NCBI GenBank assembly: GCA_018821985.1
Contig: JAHJKP010000005.1
Span: forward strand, 1 to 39,712
Source: Pseudomonadota bacterium
GTDB lineage: Bacteria; Desulfobacterota; Desulfobulbia; Desulfobulbales; Desulfocapsaceae
Reading direction: 5' to 3'
DNA length: 39,712 nucleotides
The translations under genes were made by a program, and so were the position numbers. This document shows, in pieces, positions 25,732-33,598 of this stretch. Under the pieces are notes generated by a model. The model was not told the origin of the DNA and did not search any database. It saw nothing but the letters and a program-made list of their open reading frames with translations. How positions within the stretch are numbered: position 1 is the first letter of the stretch; each line of letters begins with the position of its first letter.

Positions 25732-28026
25732 ATGCACATGAAACCATTCTTTTTCATACTGATGCTGCTCAGTTACCTGGCCAGCGCAGCACAATCACCC
25801 ATCCCGACCTACGGTGCGGAACCGGTAAAAATCGGTGTAATTGACTTCCCCACCAAAGCACAAGCACTGGCGCGATGGCAATCTTTGACAGTCGTGCTCA
25901 AACAGGCCATGCCGGAGCGTGATTTTGTGGTGCTGGCGTTGAGCTATTCAGAATTGGATCAGGTTGTTGCTGCCCGCCAGCTGGATTTCGTATTGACCAA
26001 TGCCGAACATTACGTGCTGCTGAGAAATCGTAATGGATTGTCTTCGCCACTCGCCACCCTGGATTCCGATGGAACTGGCCAGTCCCTCACTGTTTTTGGC
26101 GGAGTCATTTTCGGTCGGGCTGGACAAGCCGATATCAACTCGTTGAGCGACATCAGGGGCAAAAGCGTCGCCGCAGTCACAGAATCCCAGGGGGCCGCCT
26201 ATCAGATGCGGGCCTATGAACTGAGTCGAGTGGGGATTCGTCTGCCGCAAGACGTCAATCTGATCACCGGTCTTCTTCATGACCAGATCGTTGAGACAGT
26301 GTTGGCCGGTCATGCCGATGTCGGTTTCGTCCGTAGCGGCGTATTGGAAGGGATGGTACGGGAAGGTAAGCTGGATACCAAAAAACTCAAAATTATCAAT
26401 CGTCAGGATTTCCCTGATTTCCCGTTCCAGGTTTCCACCCGGCTTTATCCGGAGTGGCCGTTTGCCGCCATGCCACATATCGACGAAAACCTCGCCAGAC
26501 ATGTCGTTGCAGTGCTTTTTGAGTTGGACGAAAACAAAGCCGCCACACGCGCGATGGGCATACATGGTTTTGTCGTGCCTGCCGACTACAGTTCTGTGGA
26601 ACAGGTGTTGCGGGAACTGCGTATGCCGCCTTTCGATGTGGCGCCCCCATTTACTCTGCAAGACGTCTGGACACGCTATCGCTGGCAATTGATGGTGTCC
26701 CTGCTTGCCAGTGGGGTAATTTTGCTCTTGGGAATAAGTGTATTGCTTATCTACCGGAAACTGGTGGTAAAGCAGTCCTTGCTCTTGCAGCAGCAGCAAA
26801 ATATACAAGAGCACGAGGAGTTCCGCAGTCGGGTATTTGACAGTTCGGTGTTGCCCATTGTGGTGATGGATGCCGTTACTTTCCAGTTCGTGGATTGCAA
26901 TTCGGCGGCAGTATATATTTACAGTTTTCCATCACGCGAAGAAGTTCTTGGCAAAACCCCGCTAGACGTTTCGGCGCCAGTGCAATACGATGGCACTCCT
27001 TCAGCGGAGAAGGCCCGATTTTACATTGAAAAAGCCTTGGCTGGAGAGGTGGTGGTTTTCGAGTGGCTCCACCAGCGCCCCGACGGAGAGTTGTGGGACG
27101 CTGAGGTTCAACTGATGAGGTTTCATGTCGGTCAGTGCCAGTTTTTGCAGTTCACCTTACAGGACATCAGCGAGTCCAAGCGGGCACAGGAAAAAATTCT
27201 TAATTTGGCATCATTTCCGAAATTGCACCCCAGTCCGGTGATTGAACTTGACTCTGCCGGGAAGGTCTCCTACCTCAATCCGGCTGCCGAGAGATTGTTT
27301 CCCGAGTTAAGTGCACTTGGGCCGTCACATCCTTTGCTGCATTGTTCGGGGGAGCAGATTGAGGCCTTGCGGCAAGGTAAAGAGCATGCAGAAGCGGTCA
27401 ATGAGGTTGAGATAGGTGAAGCAACGTATGAATTGCATATTTCCTACATTCAGGATGTCAACCTCATTCGTATCTATGTTATGGACATCACCAAACGCAA
27501 ACGGGATGAGGAAAAAATATATCACCTCGCCACCACTGACAGCCTGACAGGAATAGCCAACCGCCGGGAGTTCACTGCGATCCTGATGAGAGAAATGGAT
27601 CAAGCAAAAAGGTATGGCTCACCCATGGTGCTGGCCATGTACGATCTTGATTACTTCAAGCGCGTGAATGATACCTTCGGTCACGATGTCGGCGATCATG
27701 TATTGCAGGCCGTTACCAGGCTGGTAAAGCAAAATATCCGCTCCTCAGATATCGTCGCGCGGTGGGGGGGAGAAGAGTTCATGGTGCTGATGCCGCAATC
27801 GGACATCGTGTCCGCCAGAAACACGGCTGAGAAGCTCCGCTTGGCAATCGCCGGCCATCACTTCGATATGGTGAATAAACTGACGGTAAGCTTCGGAGTC
27901 ACCGCCTTTGAACCACAGGATGATCTGAAGTCACTTCTGAAAAGGGTAGACGAGGCGCTCTACCAGGCGAAGAAGCAGGGCAGGAATCGTGTCGAGATTC
28001 TGACCGCTGAGGTGGCGTCTCATTGA
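25732..28026 (+). CDS. Membrane diguanylate cyclase with periplasmic PhnD-like sensor
   Basis: The enzyme should make cyclic di-GMP from GTP. From ATG 25732 it has 764 residues: a signal sequence (about 1-25), a PhnD/phosphonate-binding-like periplasmic domain (about 30-300, with K-I-G-V-I-D-F-P and L-S-D-I-R-G-K-S-V-A-A-V), a transmembrane helix (about 318-341), PAS domains (about 365-480 and 490-590) and a GGDEF domain. The active site is GGEEF (about 679-683). An RSSD inhibitory site sits five residues before it, so product feedback is likely. The ligand of the sensor domain is unknown. The half from about 27190 on closely matches the cyclase at 29844. Starts at GTG 25720 or ATG 25738 are also possible. 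Confidence 0.92.
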   Translation: MHMKPFFFILMLLSYLASAAQSPIPTYGAEPVKIGVIDFPTKAQALARWQSLTVVLKQAMPERDFVVLALSYSELDQVVAARQLDFVLTNAEHYVLLRNRNGLSSPLATLDSDGTGQSLTVFGGVIFGRAGQADINSLSDIRGKSVAAVTESQGAAYQMRAYELSRVGIRLPQDVNLITGLLHDQIVETVLAGHADVGFVRSGVLEGMVREGKLDTKKLKIINRQDFPDFPFQVSTRLYPEWPFAAMPHIDENLARHVVAVLFELDENKAATRAMGIHGFVVPADYSSVEQVLRELRMPPFDVAPPFTLQDVWTRYRWQLMVSLLASGVILLLGISVLLIYRKLVVKQSLLLQQQQNIQEHEEFRSRVFDSSVLPIVVMDAVTFQFVDCNSAAVYIYSFPSREEVLGKTPLDVSAPVQYDGTPSAEKARFYIEKALAGEVVVFEWLHQRPDGELWDAEVQLMRFHVGQCQFLQFTLQDISESKRAQEKILNLASFPKLHPSPVIELDSAGKVSYLNPAAERLFPELSALGPSHPLLHCSGEQIEALRQGKEHAEAVNEVEIGEATYELHISYIQDVNLIRIYVMDITKRKRDEEKIYHLATTDSLTGIANRREFTAILMREMDQAKRYGSPMVLAMYDLDYFKRVNDTFGHDVGDHVLQAVTRLVKQNIRSSDIVARWGGEEFMVLMPQSDIVSARNTAEKLRLAIAGHHFDMVNKLTVSFGVTAFEPQDDLKSLLKRVDEALYQAKKQGRNRVEILTAEVASH

Positions 28027-28234
28027 GATGTAGGTAAATTGCTTTTCACCCCTGGTGATCTGAATTTAAAAATAATAGACATCTATGGCGTGAATGGGGA
28101 TTTTGGTGTGATCCAGGACTGTCTGTGGCACTCGGCGATCCTCAATGAAAGAAAATATTGTCCCTCTTGTCCTGCAGGTCCATCACCCTGGATATGATAT
28201 CTGTTTTTATCCGTATGTCAGGGGAAATATCTTG

Positions 28235-29485
28235 TCAACGAATTAATCCTCCGCTTGTTTCTTGCTCCGGCAGAAGGATGATCGCCTCTGTTCCGCGTTC
28301 CTGGCCAGCTTGAAGGCTCAGGGTGCCGCCATGCATCCGGATCACCTTGTCGGCCATGGAGAGGCCGAGTCCCGCTCCGTAAATCTTGGTGGTGAAGAAG
28401 GGTTCAAAGATTCGCGCCCGAAGGTTTTCCTGGATCCCGCCGCCATGGTCTCGGATCCTGATCCGCAATGCACCCTCCGTGCTTTCGAGGAAACACTCAA
28501 TCGTTCCCCCTGCCGGCAATGCCTCGATCCCGTTTTTGACAATATGGAGAAGGGCCTCTTCCATAAGTTCCCGATCAATGAAGAGGACGGGCAGATCCGT
28601 CTGATCATGGAGGAGCGGTTCGATGCCCTGGGATTCCAGATCGGTTTTGAGCAGACAGAGGACCGAGCTGAGCAGGGTCCTGGGCTCGACCGCCTCCCGG
28701 CGTAGTTCAAGGGAGCGGGTATAGGCGACGAATCCGGCCAGGATCTTTTCCAGCCTGACCGCTTCGTGTTCGATCACCTCCAGATAGCGGGCCATCTTGG
28801 TCTCTGGTTCACACATGGTGTGGAGCCGTTTGACCAGGCCACCGAGTGAGGCAATGGGATTGCGAATCTCGTGACAGAGCCGTGTCGCCATGTTGTTCAG
28901 GGCATTGGTCCGCTCCACTGCCACCAGGATCGACTTGTCCCGCTGGACTACCATATTCTCCCTGTGGATTTGATCCTTCTGTTCCATCTCTTTGGAGACA
29001 TCAAGCAGGCAGCCAAAGGAGAGACAGATCCCGTCCGCCGGCCATATCTCAAGGATAGAGCTATCCTTGAGCCAGCTGGTTCCGGCAAGGTTCATCTTGT
29101 AGATGGCTTCCATCCGTCCAGCCTGCAACCGGTGTTGGCGCAGGTTGTGCTCATCTTCTCGTAAGCGGTCAGAGGGGATAATCTCCTCATGGACGTCCAG
29201 ATCGCCTTCTTGGGAGCTATAGGTTCGTTGGTCAAGAACCAGGGAACGGAAACGGGCTGCGGCCTGGTCAGCGGGACAGTCCAGAAGTCGGAGAAAACGT
29301 TGGCCGACAAATTCGTACCAGATTACCTTTTCCTGCTCCTGCCAGGCTGCCATATAGAGCAAGGGCGCGAGTCCAAGCCGCTCAAAATTCTCAAGCCGTT
29401 CGATGCTGCGCAACACGTGTTGGCGCAAGGCCGGTGAGTAGGTGCCCCTGAAGATCCGTCCTGGATACCCTTCTGGAATTAACAT
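28235..29485 (-). CDS. PAS-type sensor histidine kinase
   Basis: From ATG 29485, with AAGGGGAT about 9 bases upstream, the soluble kinase has 416 residues. The N-terminal part (about 1-170) looks PAS-like, including the segment G-D-L-D-V-H-E-E and the coiled-coil-like R-L-R-E-D-E-H. The phosphoacceptor block LCHEIRNPIASLGG carries His205. The C-terminal HATPase domain has N-box IVKNGIEAL, G1 DHGGGI and G2 G-A-G-L-G-L-S-M-A. No transmembrane segment is evident, so it senses a cytoplasmic cue. It lies between two cyclases on the other strand. No response regulator is adjacent; the nearest is at 33599. Confidence 0.9.
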   Translation of the reverse strand: MLIPEGYPGRIFRGTYSPALRQHVLRSIERLENFERLGLAPLLYMAAWQEQEKVIWYEFVGQRFLRLLDCPADQAAARFRSLVLDQRTYSSQEGDLDVHEEIIPSDRLREDEHNLRQHRLQAGRMEAIYKMNLAGTSWLKDSSILEIWPADGICLSFGCLLDVSKEMEQKDQIHRENMVVQRDKSILVAVERTNALNNMATRLCHEIRNPIASLGGLVKRLHTMCEPETKMARYLEVIEHEAVRLEKILAGFVAYTRSLELRREAVEPRTLLSSVLCLLKTDLESQGIEPLLHDQTDLPVLFIDRELMEEALLHIVKNGIEALPAGGTIECFLESTEGALRIRIRDHGGGIQENLRARIFEPFFTTKIYGAGLGLSMADKVIRMHGGTLSLQAGQERGTEAIILLPEQETSGGLIR

Positions 29486-29602
29486 CGCGTTTATCCCCTT
29501 GATCGCAGTTTGTGCCACTCTTGTTTGCGCCCAAGCATGGCCTGGGGTGTTTACACTCTGATGGCCATCTTCAGTATTTTTTAATCTTACACGCCTTAAT
29601 AC

Positions 29603-29617
29603 TATCATAAAATGATA
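29603..29617. promoter_or_regulatory. Inverted repeat TATCAT-N3-ATGATA
   Basis: A perfect 6-bp inverted repeat with a 3-base spacer lies about 120 bases before the kinase start. Its size and place would suit a repressor or activator site, but no regulator is identified and AT-rich DNA makes chance repeats likely. Confidence 0.3.
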
Positions 29618-29742
29618 ACAATACGGAAGAACAGTTGCGATCATGGCATTCAAGGTAAAACAGGTGTTGGAATGTCATGTGTAAAAGGTGTCAATGGCTG
29701 CAAGAATACTGTGCATAAACGGGAAATTGAATTGGATAACCA

Positions 29743-29771
29743 TTGACTTGCAGTTTGCTATTTTGATAGTC
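29743..29771 (+). promoter_or_regulatory. Candidate promoter of the second cyclase
   Basis: TTGACT (29743-29748) is followed after 17 bases by ATAGTC. The first hexamer is good, the second weak. The gene starts about 75 bases downstream. Confidence 0.35.
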
Positions 29772-29843
29772 TTATTGTGTACGATTTGATCCTGGTTTGA
29801 AAAAATATTTTTTTGTGTCACCCAGCACATAAGGAACTCCCAA

Positions 29844-31472
29844 ATGGATGACCTCACCGAGGACAAAGTAGAGGCAGGTGCTCTGCAAAAGGCGAATATC
29901 GAGCTTAGTCTCTTGCGTAAATTATTGGATCATTCCAGCGACGCTATTGAGGTAATCGATCCCTTAACGTTAAGATTCCTTGAAGTGAATGAGACTGCCT
30001 GTCGTGATCTGGGCTATAGCCGGGAAGAACTTCTGTCCATGAGCCTTTACGATATTGATGCTGGATTGAACCCCGATAGCTATAAATTTATCGAGGAGCA
30101 GAAAAAGAAATCGGGAGCTGCACGCTTTGAAACGAGTCACCGGCGCAAGGATGGATCTATTTATGCTGTAGAGGTCAGCGTGGGATTTGTTAATCTCGAC
30201 AAGCCCTATGGACTGTGCGTCGTGCGTGATATCACCGCGCGTAAGCGTACATCTGCTGCACTTCAGCAGAGCGAAGAGAAGTTCCGTGCATTGGTCGAGT
30301 CGACGAGCGACTGGATATGGGAAGTGGACCAGAACGGTCGCTATACCTATGTCAGCCCCAGAGTCGAAACCCTGCTTGGGTACACACAGGAAGAGGTGCT
30401 GGGCAAGTCGCCAATTGACTTAATGCCGCCGGCAGAGGGGCAACGCGTCGCTGAAATCTTCGCCGAGATTTTTAAAAAACAGCAGCCTCTCGTCGCCTTG
30501 GAGAATACCAGTCTTCATAAGAATGGCCGGCTGGTGGTTCTTGAGAGCAGCGGGGTTCCTTTTTTTGATTCGAATGGGAAGTTTGCCGGCTATCGTGGCG
30601 TCGACCGTGACATCACTGAGCGTAAACAGGCGCAGGAGGAAATCCTCCGTCTGGCCTCATTTCCCACGTTGCATCCCAGTCCGGTGATCGAACTTGACTC
30701 TGCCGGGAAGATCTCCTATCTCAATCCGGCAGCTGAGAGCTTGTTTCCCAAGTTGAGTACGCTTGGCCAGTCACATCCTTTGCTGCATAACACCGTGGAG
30801 CAGATTTACGCCTTGCGGCAAGGTAAAATGCAAGGAGAGATAGTCGATGAGGTAAAGATAGATGACGCGACGTATGAACTGCATATTTCCTACGTTCATG
30901 ATGTTAAGCTCATTCGTATCTATGTTACGGACATCACACAACGAAAACGGGACGAGGAGGCAATCTATCTCCTCGCCACCACCGATAGTCTTACAGGCAT
31001 CGCTAACCGCCGGGAGTTCACTGCGATCCTGATGAGAGAGATGGATCAAGCAAAAAGGTATGGATCACCCATGGCGCTGGCCATGTACGATCTTGATTAT
31101 TTCAAGCGCGTGAATGATACCTTCGGTCACGATGTCGGCGACTATGTGTTGCAGGCCGTCACCGGACTGGTGAAGGAAAATATCCGTGTCACTGATATCG
31201 TGGGGCGGTGGGGGGGGGAAGAATTCATGGTGCTGATGCCGCAATCGGACATCCAGTCCGCCAGAAACACGGCCGAGAAGCTGCGTCTGGCAATCGCCGA
31301 GTATCACTTCGACAAGGTAAACAAAATGACGGTCAGTTTCGGAGTCACCGCCTTCGAATCACAGGATGATATGAAGTCTCTCCTGAAAAGGGTGGATGAT
31401 GCGCTCTATCAGGCGAAGAAGCAGGGCAGGAATCGTGTCGAGATTCTCATCGGTGAGGTGGCTTCTCCTTGA
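29844..31472 (+). CDS. Cytoplasmic PAS-PAS-GGDEF diguanylate cyclase
   Basis: The 542-residue protein has no signal peptide or membrane helix. PAS domains lie at about 20-135 (S-S-D-A-I-E-V-I-D-P) and 145-260 (T-S-D-W-I-W-E-V-D), each closing with a D-I-T-x-R-K-type PAC end. A third, shorter PAS-like segment (about 270-375) precedes the GGDEF domain. The active site GGEEF (about 457-461) and an RVTD inhibitory site five residues before it are intact, so it should be an active, product-inhibited cyclase. From about residue 265 it is a close copy of the cyclase at 25732. AAGGA lies about 8 bases before the ATG. Confidence 0.92.
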   Translation: MDDLTEDKVEAGALQKANIELSLLRKLLDHSSDAIEVIDPLTLRFLEVNETACRDLGYSREELLSMSLYDIDAGLNPDSYKFIEEQKKKSGAARFETSHRRKDGSIYAVEVSVGFVNLDKPYGLCVVRDITARKRTSAALQQSEEKFRALVESTSDWIWEVDQNGRYTYVSPRVETLLGYTQEEVLGKSPIDLMPPAEGQRVAEIFAEIFKKQQPLVALENTSLHKNGRLVVLESSGVPFFDSNGKFAGYRGVDRDITERKQAQEEILRLASFPTLHPSPVIELDSAGKISYLNPAAESLFPKLSTLGQSHPLLHNTVEQIYALRQGKMQGEIVDEVKIDDATYELHISYVHDVKLIRIYVTDITQRKRDEEAIYLLATTDSLTGIANRREFTAILMREMDQAKRYGSPMALAMYDLDYFKRVNDTFGHDVGDYVLQAVTGLVKENIRVTDIVGRWGGEEFMVLMPQSDIQSARNTAEKLRLAIAEYHFDKVNKMTVSFGVTAFESQDDMKSLLKRVDDALYQAKKQGRNRVEILIGEVASP

Positions 31473-31639
31473 GGGGAAGGAATTTACTTTTTTACCCCGA
31501 TTATTAAATTTTCTGCCGTTAGCGTAATGGTAGAGAAAGAAACGATACGCCCAATTTCAAGATATTGCCATATCCCAAAGACAGACTGCCAATTTGTAGC
31601 TGTGTCTTTTTTTAGACATAATCCAGCTAGGAGGGAAGG

Positions 31640-32182
31640 GTGAAGAGAAGTGTATCCGTTATCTTCCTGGTTACAATTTGTATCTTTGCTTGTTCTGTTT
31701 CAGCTGACGAAACCATCAGAGTTGTGGTTGTGCCTTTAGGGAGAGGTGAGGCCACAGGTAATGCTGTGGCCAGTGATGTGCTTGCGGGTAAGACTTTTTC
31801 CAACCAGTATGCCGTGGGTGTCCATGGCACCATGCCTAATATCGGCAAACAGGTTATAACGCCAACGACTTCTAATCAAACAATAAGCAAGGGGTACCAT
31901 GACGGGTCAGGCATGGTAGTTGGCGATGGAGATTTAAAAAATATCTATATATTAAAAAATGTAGATATTTTTGGTGTGAAGGGGAACCTTGGTCTGTTTT
32001 GGGGCTGTCGAACAGGGACAGACAGTTGGAGCTCCACATTGTGCGGGGTCGACTGTATTCAGTTTTCTTCACTCGGTGCAGTCGGATGCACAACTCTTTG
32101 TAACGGTATTTATAACCTCCTCACTGTATCCCTTCCATATTATGTCGGTGGTTTCATTTGTGGGGGGAATGGAGGACTTTAA
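31640..32182 (+). CDS. Exported Cys-rich protein with phage-tail-type GYH repeat
   Basis: The 180-residue product begins with a signal peptide (cleavage likely after V-S-A at residue 22). Residues 43-92 read V-A-S-D-V-L-A-G-K-T-F-S-N, H-G-T-M-P-N-I-G, S-N-Q-T-I-S-K-G-Y-H-D-G-S-G. This is the repeat found in phage tail or fibre proteins and in exported proteins that carry Lcl/DUF1566-type domains. The C-terminal part has six Cys (123, 135, 139, 150, 154, 174) and a Gly-rich end. It starts with GTG, preceded by AGGAGGGAAG. The function is unknown. Confidence 0.65.
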   Translation: MKRSVSVIFLVTICIFACSVSADETIRVVVVPLGRGEATGNAVASDVLAGKTFSNQYAVGVHGTMPNIGKQVITPTTSNQTISKGYHDGSGMVVGDGDLKNIYILKNVDIFGVKGNLGLFWGCRTGTDSWSSTLCGVDCIQFSSLGAVGCTTLCNGIYNLLTVSLPYYVGGFICGGNGGL

Positions 32183-32301
32183 ATTATGTACCATTCTCAG
32201 CCAATCTTTAATGAAACAAAAATATTATCGATCTTTTCCAGATAGCTACACAAATCCCACTGCTTTTAGAGTGACCTTGTTACCATCCTTACAGGAATTC
32301 C

Positions 32302-33180
32302 ATGACCCTGCGCCCGCTTTCCCTTGACGACCGGCTCTTTGTTAGCGAATATCTCCGGCGTTTTCCCCCTGAGATCTCTGAGTTGACCTTCACCAATCTC
32401 TATGCCTGGCGCAGCACCCGGCCGATCTGGATAGATATCTTCGAAGAATCACTCATCTTTTTTGCCGAGACCAAGATGGGGCTGATAATCCTGGGAAACC
32501 CCGTCGGTCCTGCATCCCCAGCCGATGTTTTACGTGAGTACGGCAGCCAGATAAGGGGAATGGATCGTTTTCCCAAGACTATGATCACGGATCTTTCCCT
32601 GCTCCCCGGCGCCACAGTGGTCGTCGATCGGGACAACGCTGATTATGTCTACCGCCGGGAGGACCTTGCCAGCCTCGCCGGCAGGAATTTCACAAAAAAA
32701 CGCAATCATATCAACCAGTGTCTGGCCGCGTATCCCTGCCAGTATGAATTCATCACCCCGGAAACAGTTGCCGAATGTCTGGCCATGCAGGAGCGATGGT
32801 GTGCCGCCCGGGATTGCAAGGCCGAGCCAGGGCTGTGCGGGGAATATCAGGCAATAGAAGAAACCCTGTGCCACTATCGGGAATTTGGTTTGACCGGCGG
32901 TGCCATCCGCATTGAGGGGATCATTGAGGCCTTTACCGTCGGTGAGGCGCTCAATCCTTCAACCGCGGTCTGCCATTTTGAGAAGGCCATGCCTCAGTTT
33001 CAAGGGTTGGGCCAGTTGATCAATCAGTGGTTTGCCGGAAACAACCTCGCCGGGTTTACCTATGTCAACCGGGAGCAGGATCTCGGGATTCCAGGCCTGC
33101 GCAAGGCAAAAGAGAGTTACTATCCCGATCATCTGGTTGAAAAAGTGCGGATCATCCTGCCTGACGCAAGCAGCGAATGA
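32302..33180 (+). CDS. DUF2156 domain protein (GNAT-like fold)
   Basis: The 292-residue protein matches the bacterial DUF2156 family: L-T-F-T-N-L-Y-A-W-R near residue 28, Y-V-Y-R-R-E-D-L-A-S-L-A-G-R-N-F-T-K-K-R-N-H near 115, F-T-V-G-E-A-L-N near 212, and Y-V-N-R-E-Q-D-L-G-I-P-G-L-R-K-A-K near 253. The fold is a double GNAT related to the lysyl-phosphatidylglycerol synthase catalytic domain. The precise acceptor is unknown in free-standing members. AGGAA lies just before the ATG. There is no membrane segment. Confidence 0.88.
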   Translation: MTLRPLSLDDRLFVSEYLRRFPPEISELTFTNLYAWRSTRPIWIDIFEESLIFFAETKMGLIILGNPVGPASPADVLREYGSQIRGMDRFPKTMITDLSLLPGATVVVDRDNADYVYRREDLASLAGRNFTKKRNHINQCLAAYPCQYEFITPETVAECLAMQERWCAARDCKAEPGLCGEYQAIEETLCHYREFGLTGGAIRIEGIIEAFTVGEALNPSTAVCHFEKAMPQFQGLGQLINQWFAGNNLAGFTYVNREQDLGIPGLRKAKESYYPDHLVEKVRIILPDASSE

Positions 33181-33268
33181 CCAATATGATGTGGTCGGGT
33201 TGGGTGAAAAGGGTAAGACTTGGGACGCAATCGGGTTGTACTCGCGTAACTGGTTTTTGTTTCTCTCG

Positions 33269-33359
33269 CCAATTGGTCTCTGCAAGGTGCATCTTGTAAG
33301 TGGTCTCCAACTGTTCCGCTCGCAATTGGTTCTCGCGCTGGTTGTTCTCTTCTTCCTGG
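33269..33359 (-). pseudogene. Histidine-kinase fragment (PAS/linker piece B)
   Basis: The minus strand encodes EEENNQRENQLRAEQLE then TTYKMHLAETNW. This lines up with residues 109-138 of the intact kinase at 28235-29485 (REDEHNLRQHRLQAGRME, then AIYKMNLAGTSW). The rest of that kinase is missing on both sides. It appears to be a remnant of a second kinase of the same family. Confidence 0.5.
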
Positions 33360-33527
33360 AATCCCTTCGTTTCTCTCTTCTCTGTGCGGGAGAGATCTAC
33401 TGCAGGAATAAAGGCCGCCAACAAAACGAAAAAGAGCAAACGGAGTTTGCTTTCCATCATTCTATGTGTCAAACTGCTATAAGCTTTCACCTTCATTTTA
33501 CTTGCATTGTATCCTCATCATCAGGGT

Positions 33528-33555
33528 TTGTGATAGACTATCAACCTGATATAAT
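33528..33555 (+). promoter_or_regulatory. Promoter of the response regulator gene
   Basis: A perfect TATAAT at 33550-33555 follows TTTGTG (33528-33533) with a 16-base spacer. It lies about 44 bases before the start codon at 33599. Confidence 0.5.
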
Positions 33556-33598
33556 ATTGATGTGATTTGCAGCCATATTTTCCCCGGGGAGTCAGACC

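Larger units (their letters stand above)
29486..29843. other. Divergent control region between kinase and second cyclase
   Basis: About 360 AT-rich bases separate two divergent genes. The first part holds an in-frame extension of the kinase frame, discounted because ATG 29485 has the good ribosome binding site. It contains an inverted repeat at 29603-29617 and a candidate promoter at 29743-29771. No other gene is visible. Confidence 0.5.
33181..33598. other. Intergenic region with kinase debris and a promoter
   Basis: This gap of about 420 bases precedes the response regulator. It holds a decayed piece of a histidine-kinase gene on the minus strand (33269-33359) and a promoter at 33528-33555. 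A 114-codon minus frame spans 33496-33152, but only the kinase-like section in it looks protein-derived. Confidence 0.5.

Noticed and set aside
31515-31545. tRNA-like D-arm (TAGCGTAATGGTAGA)
   Set aside because: No acceptor, anticodon or T arm can be drawn around it, so it is a chance match.
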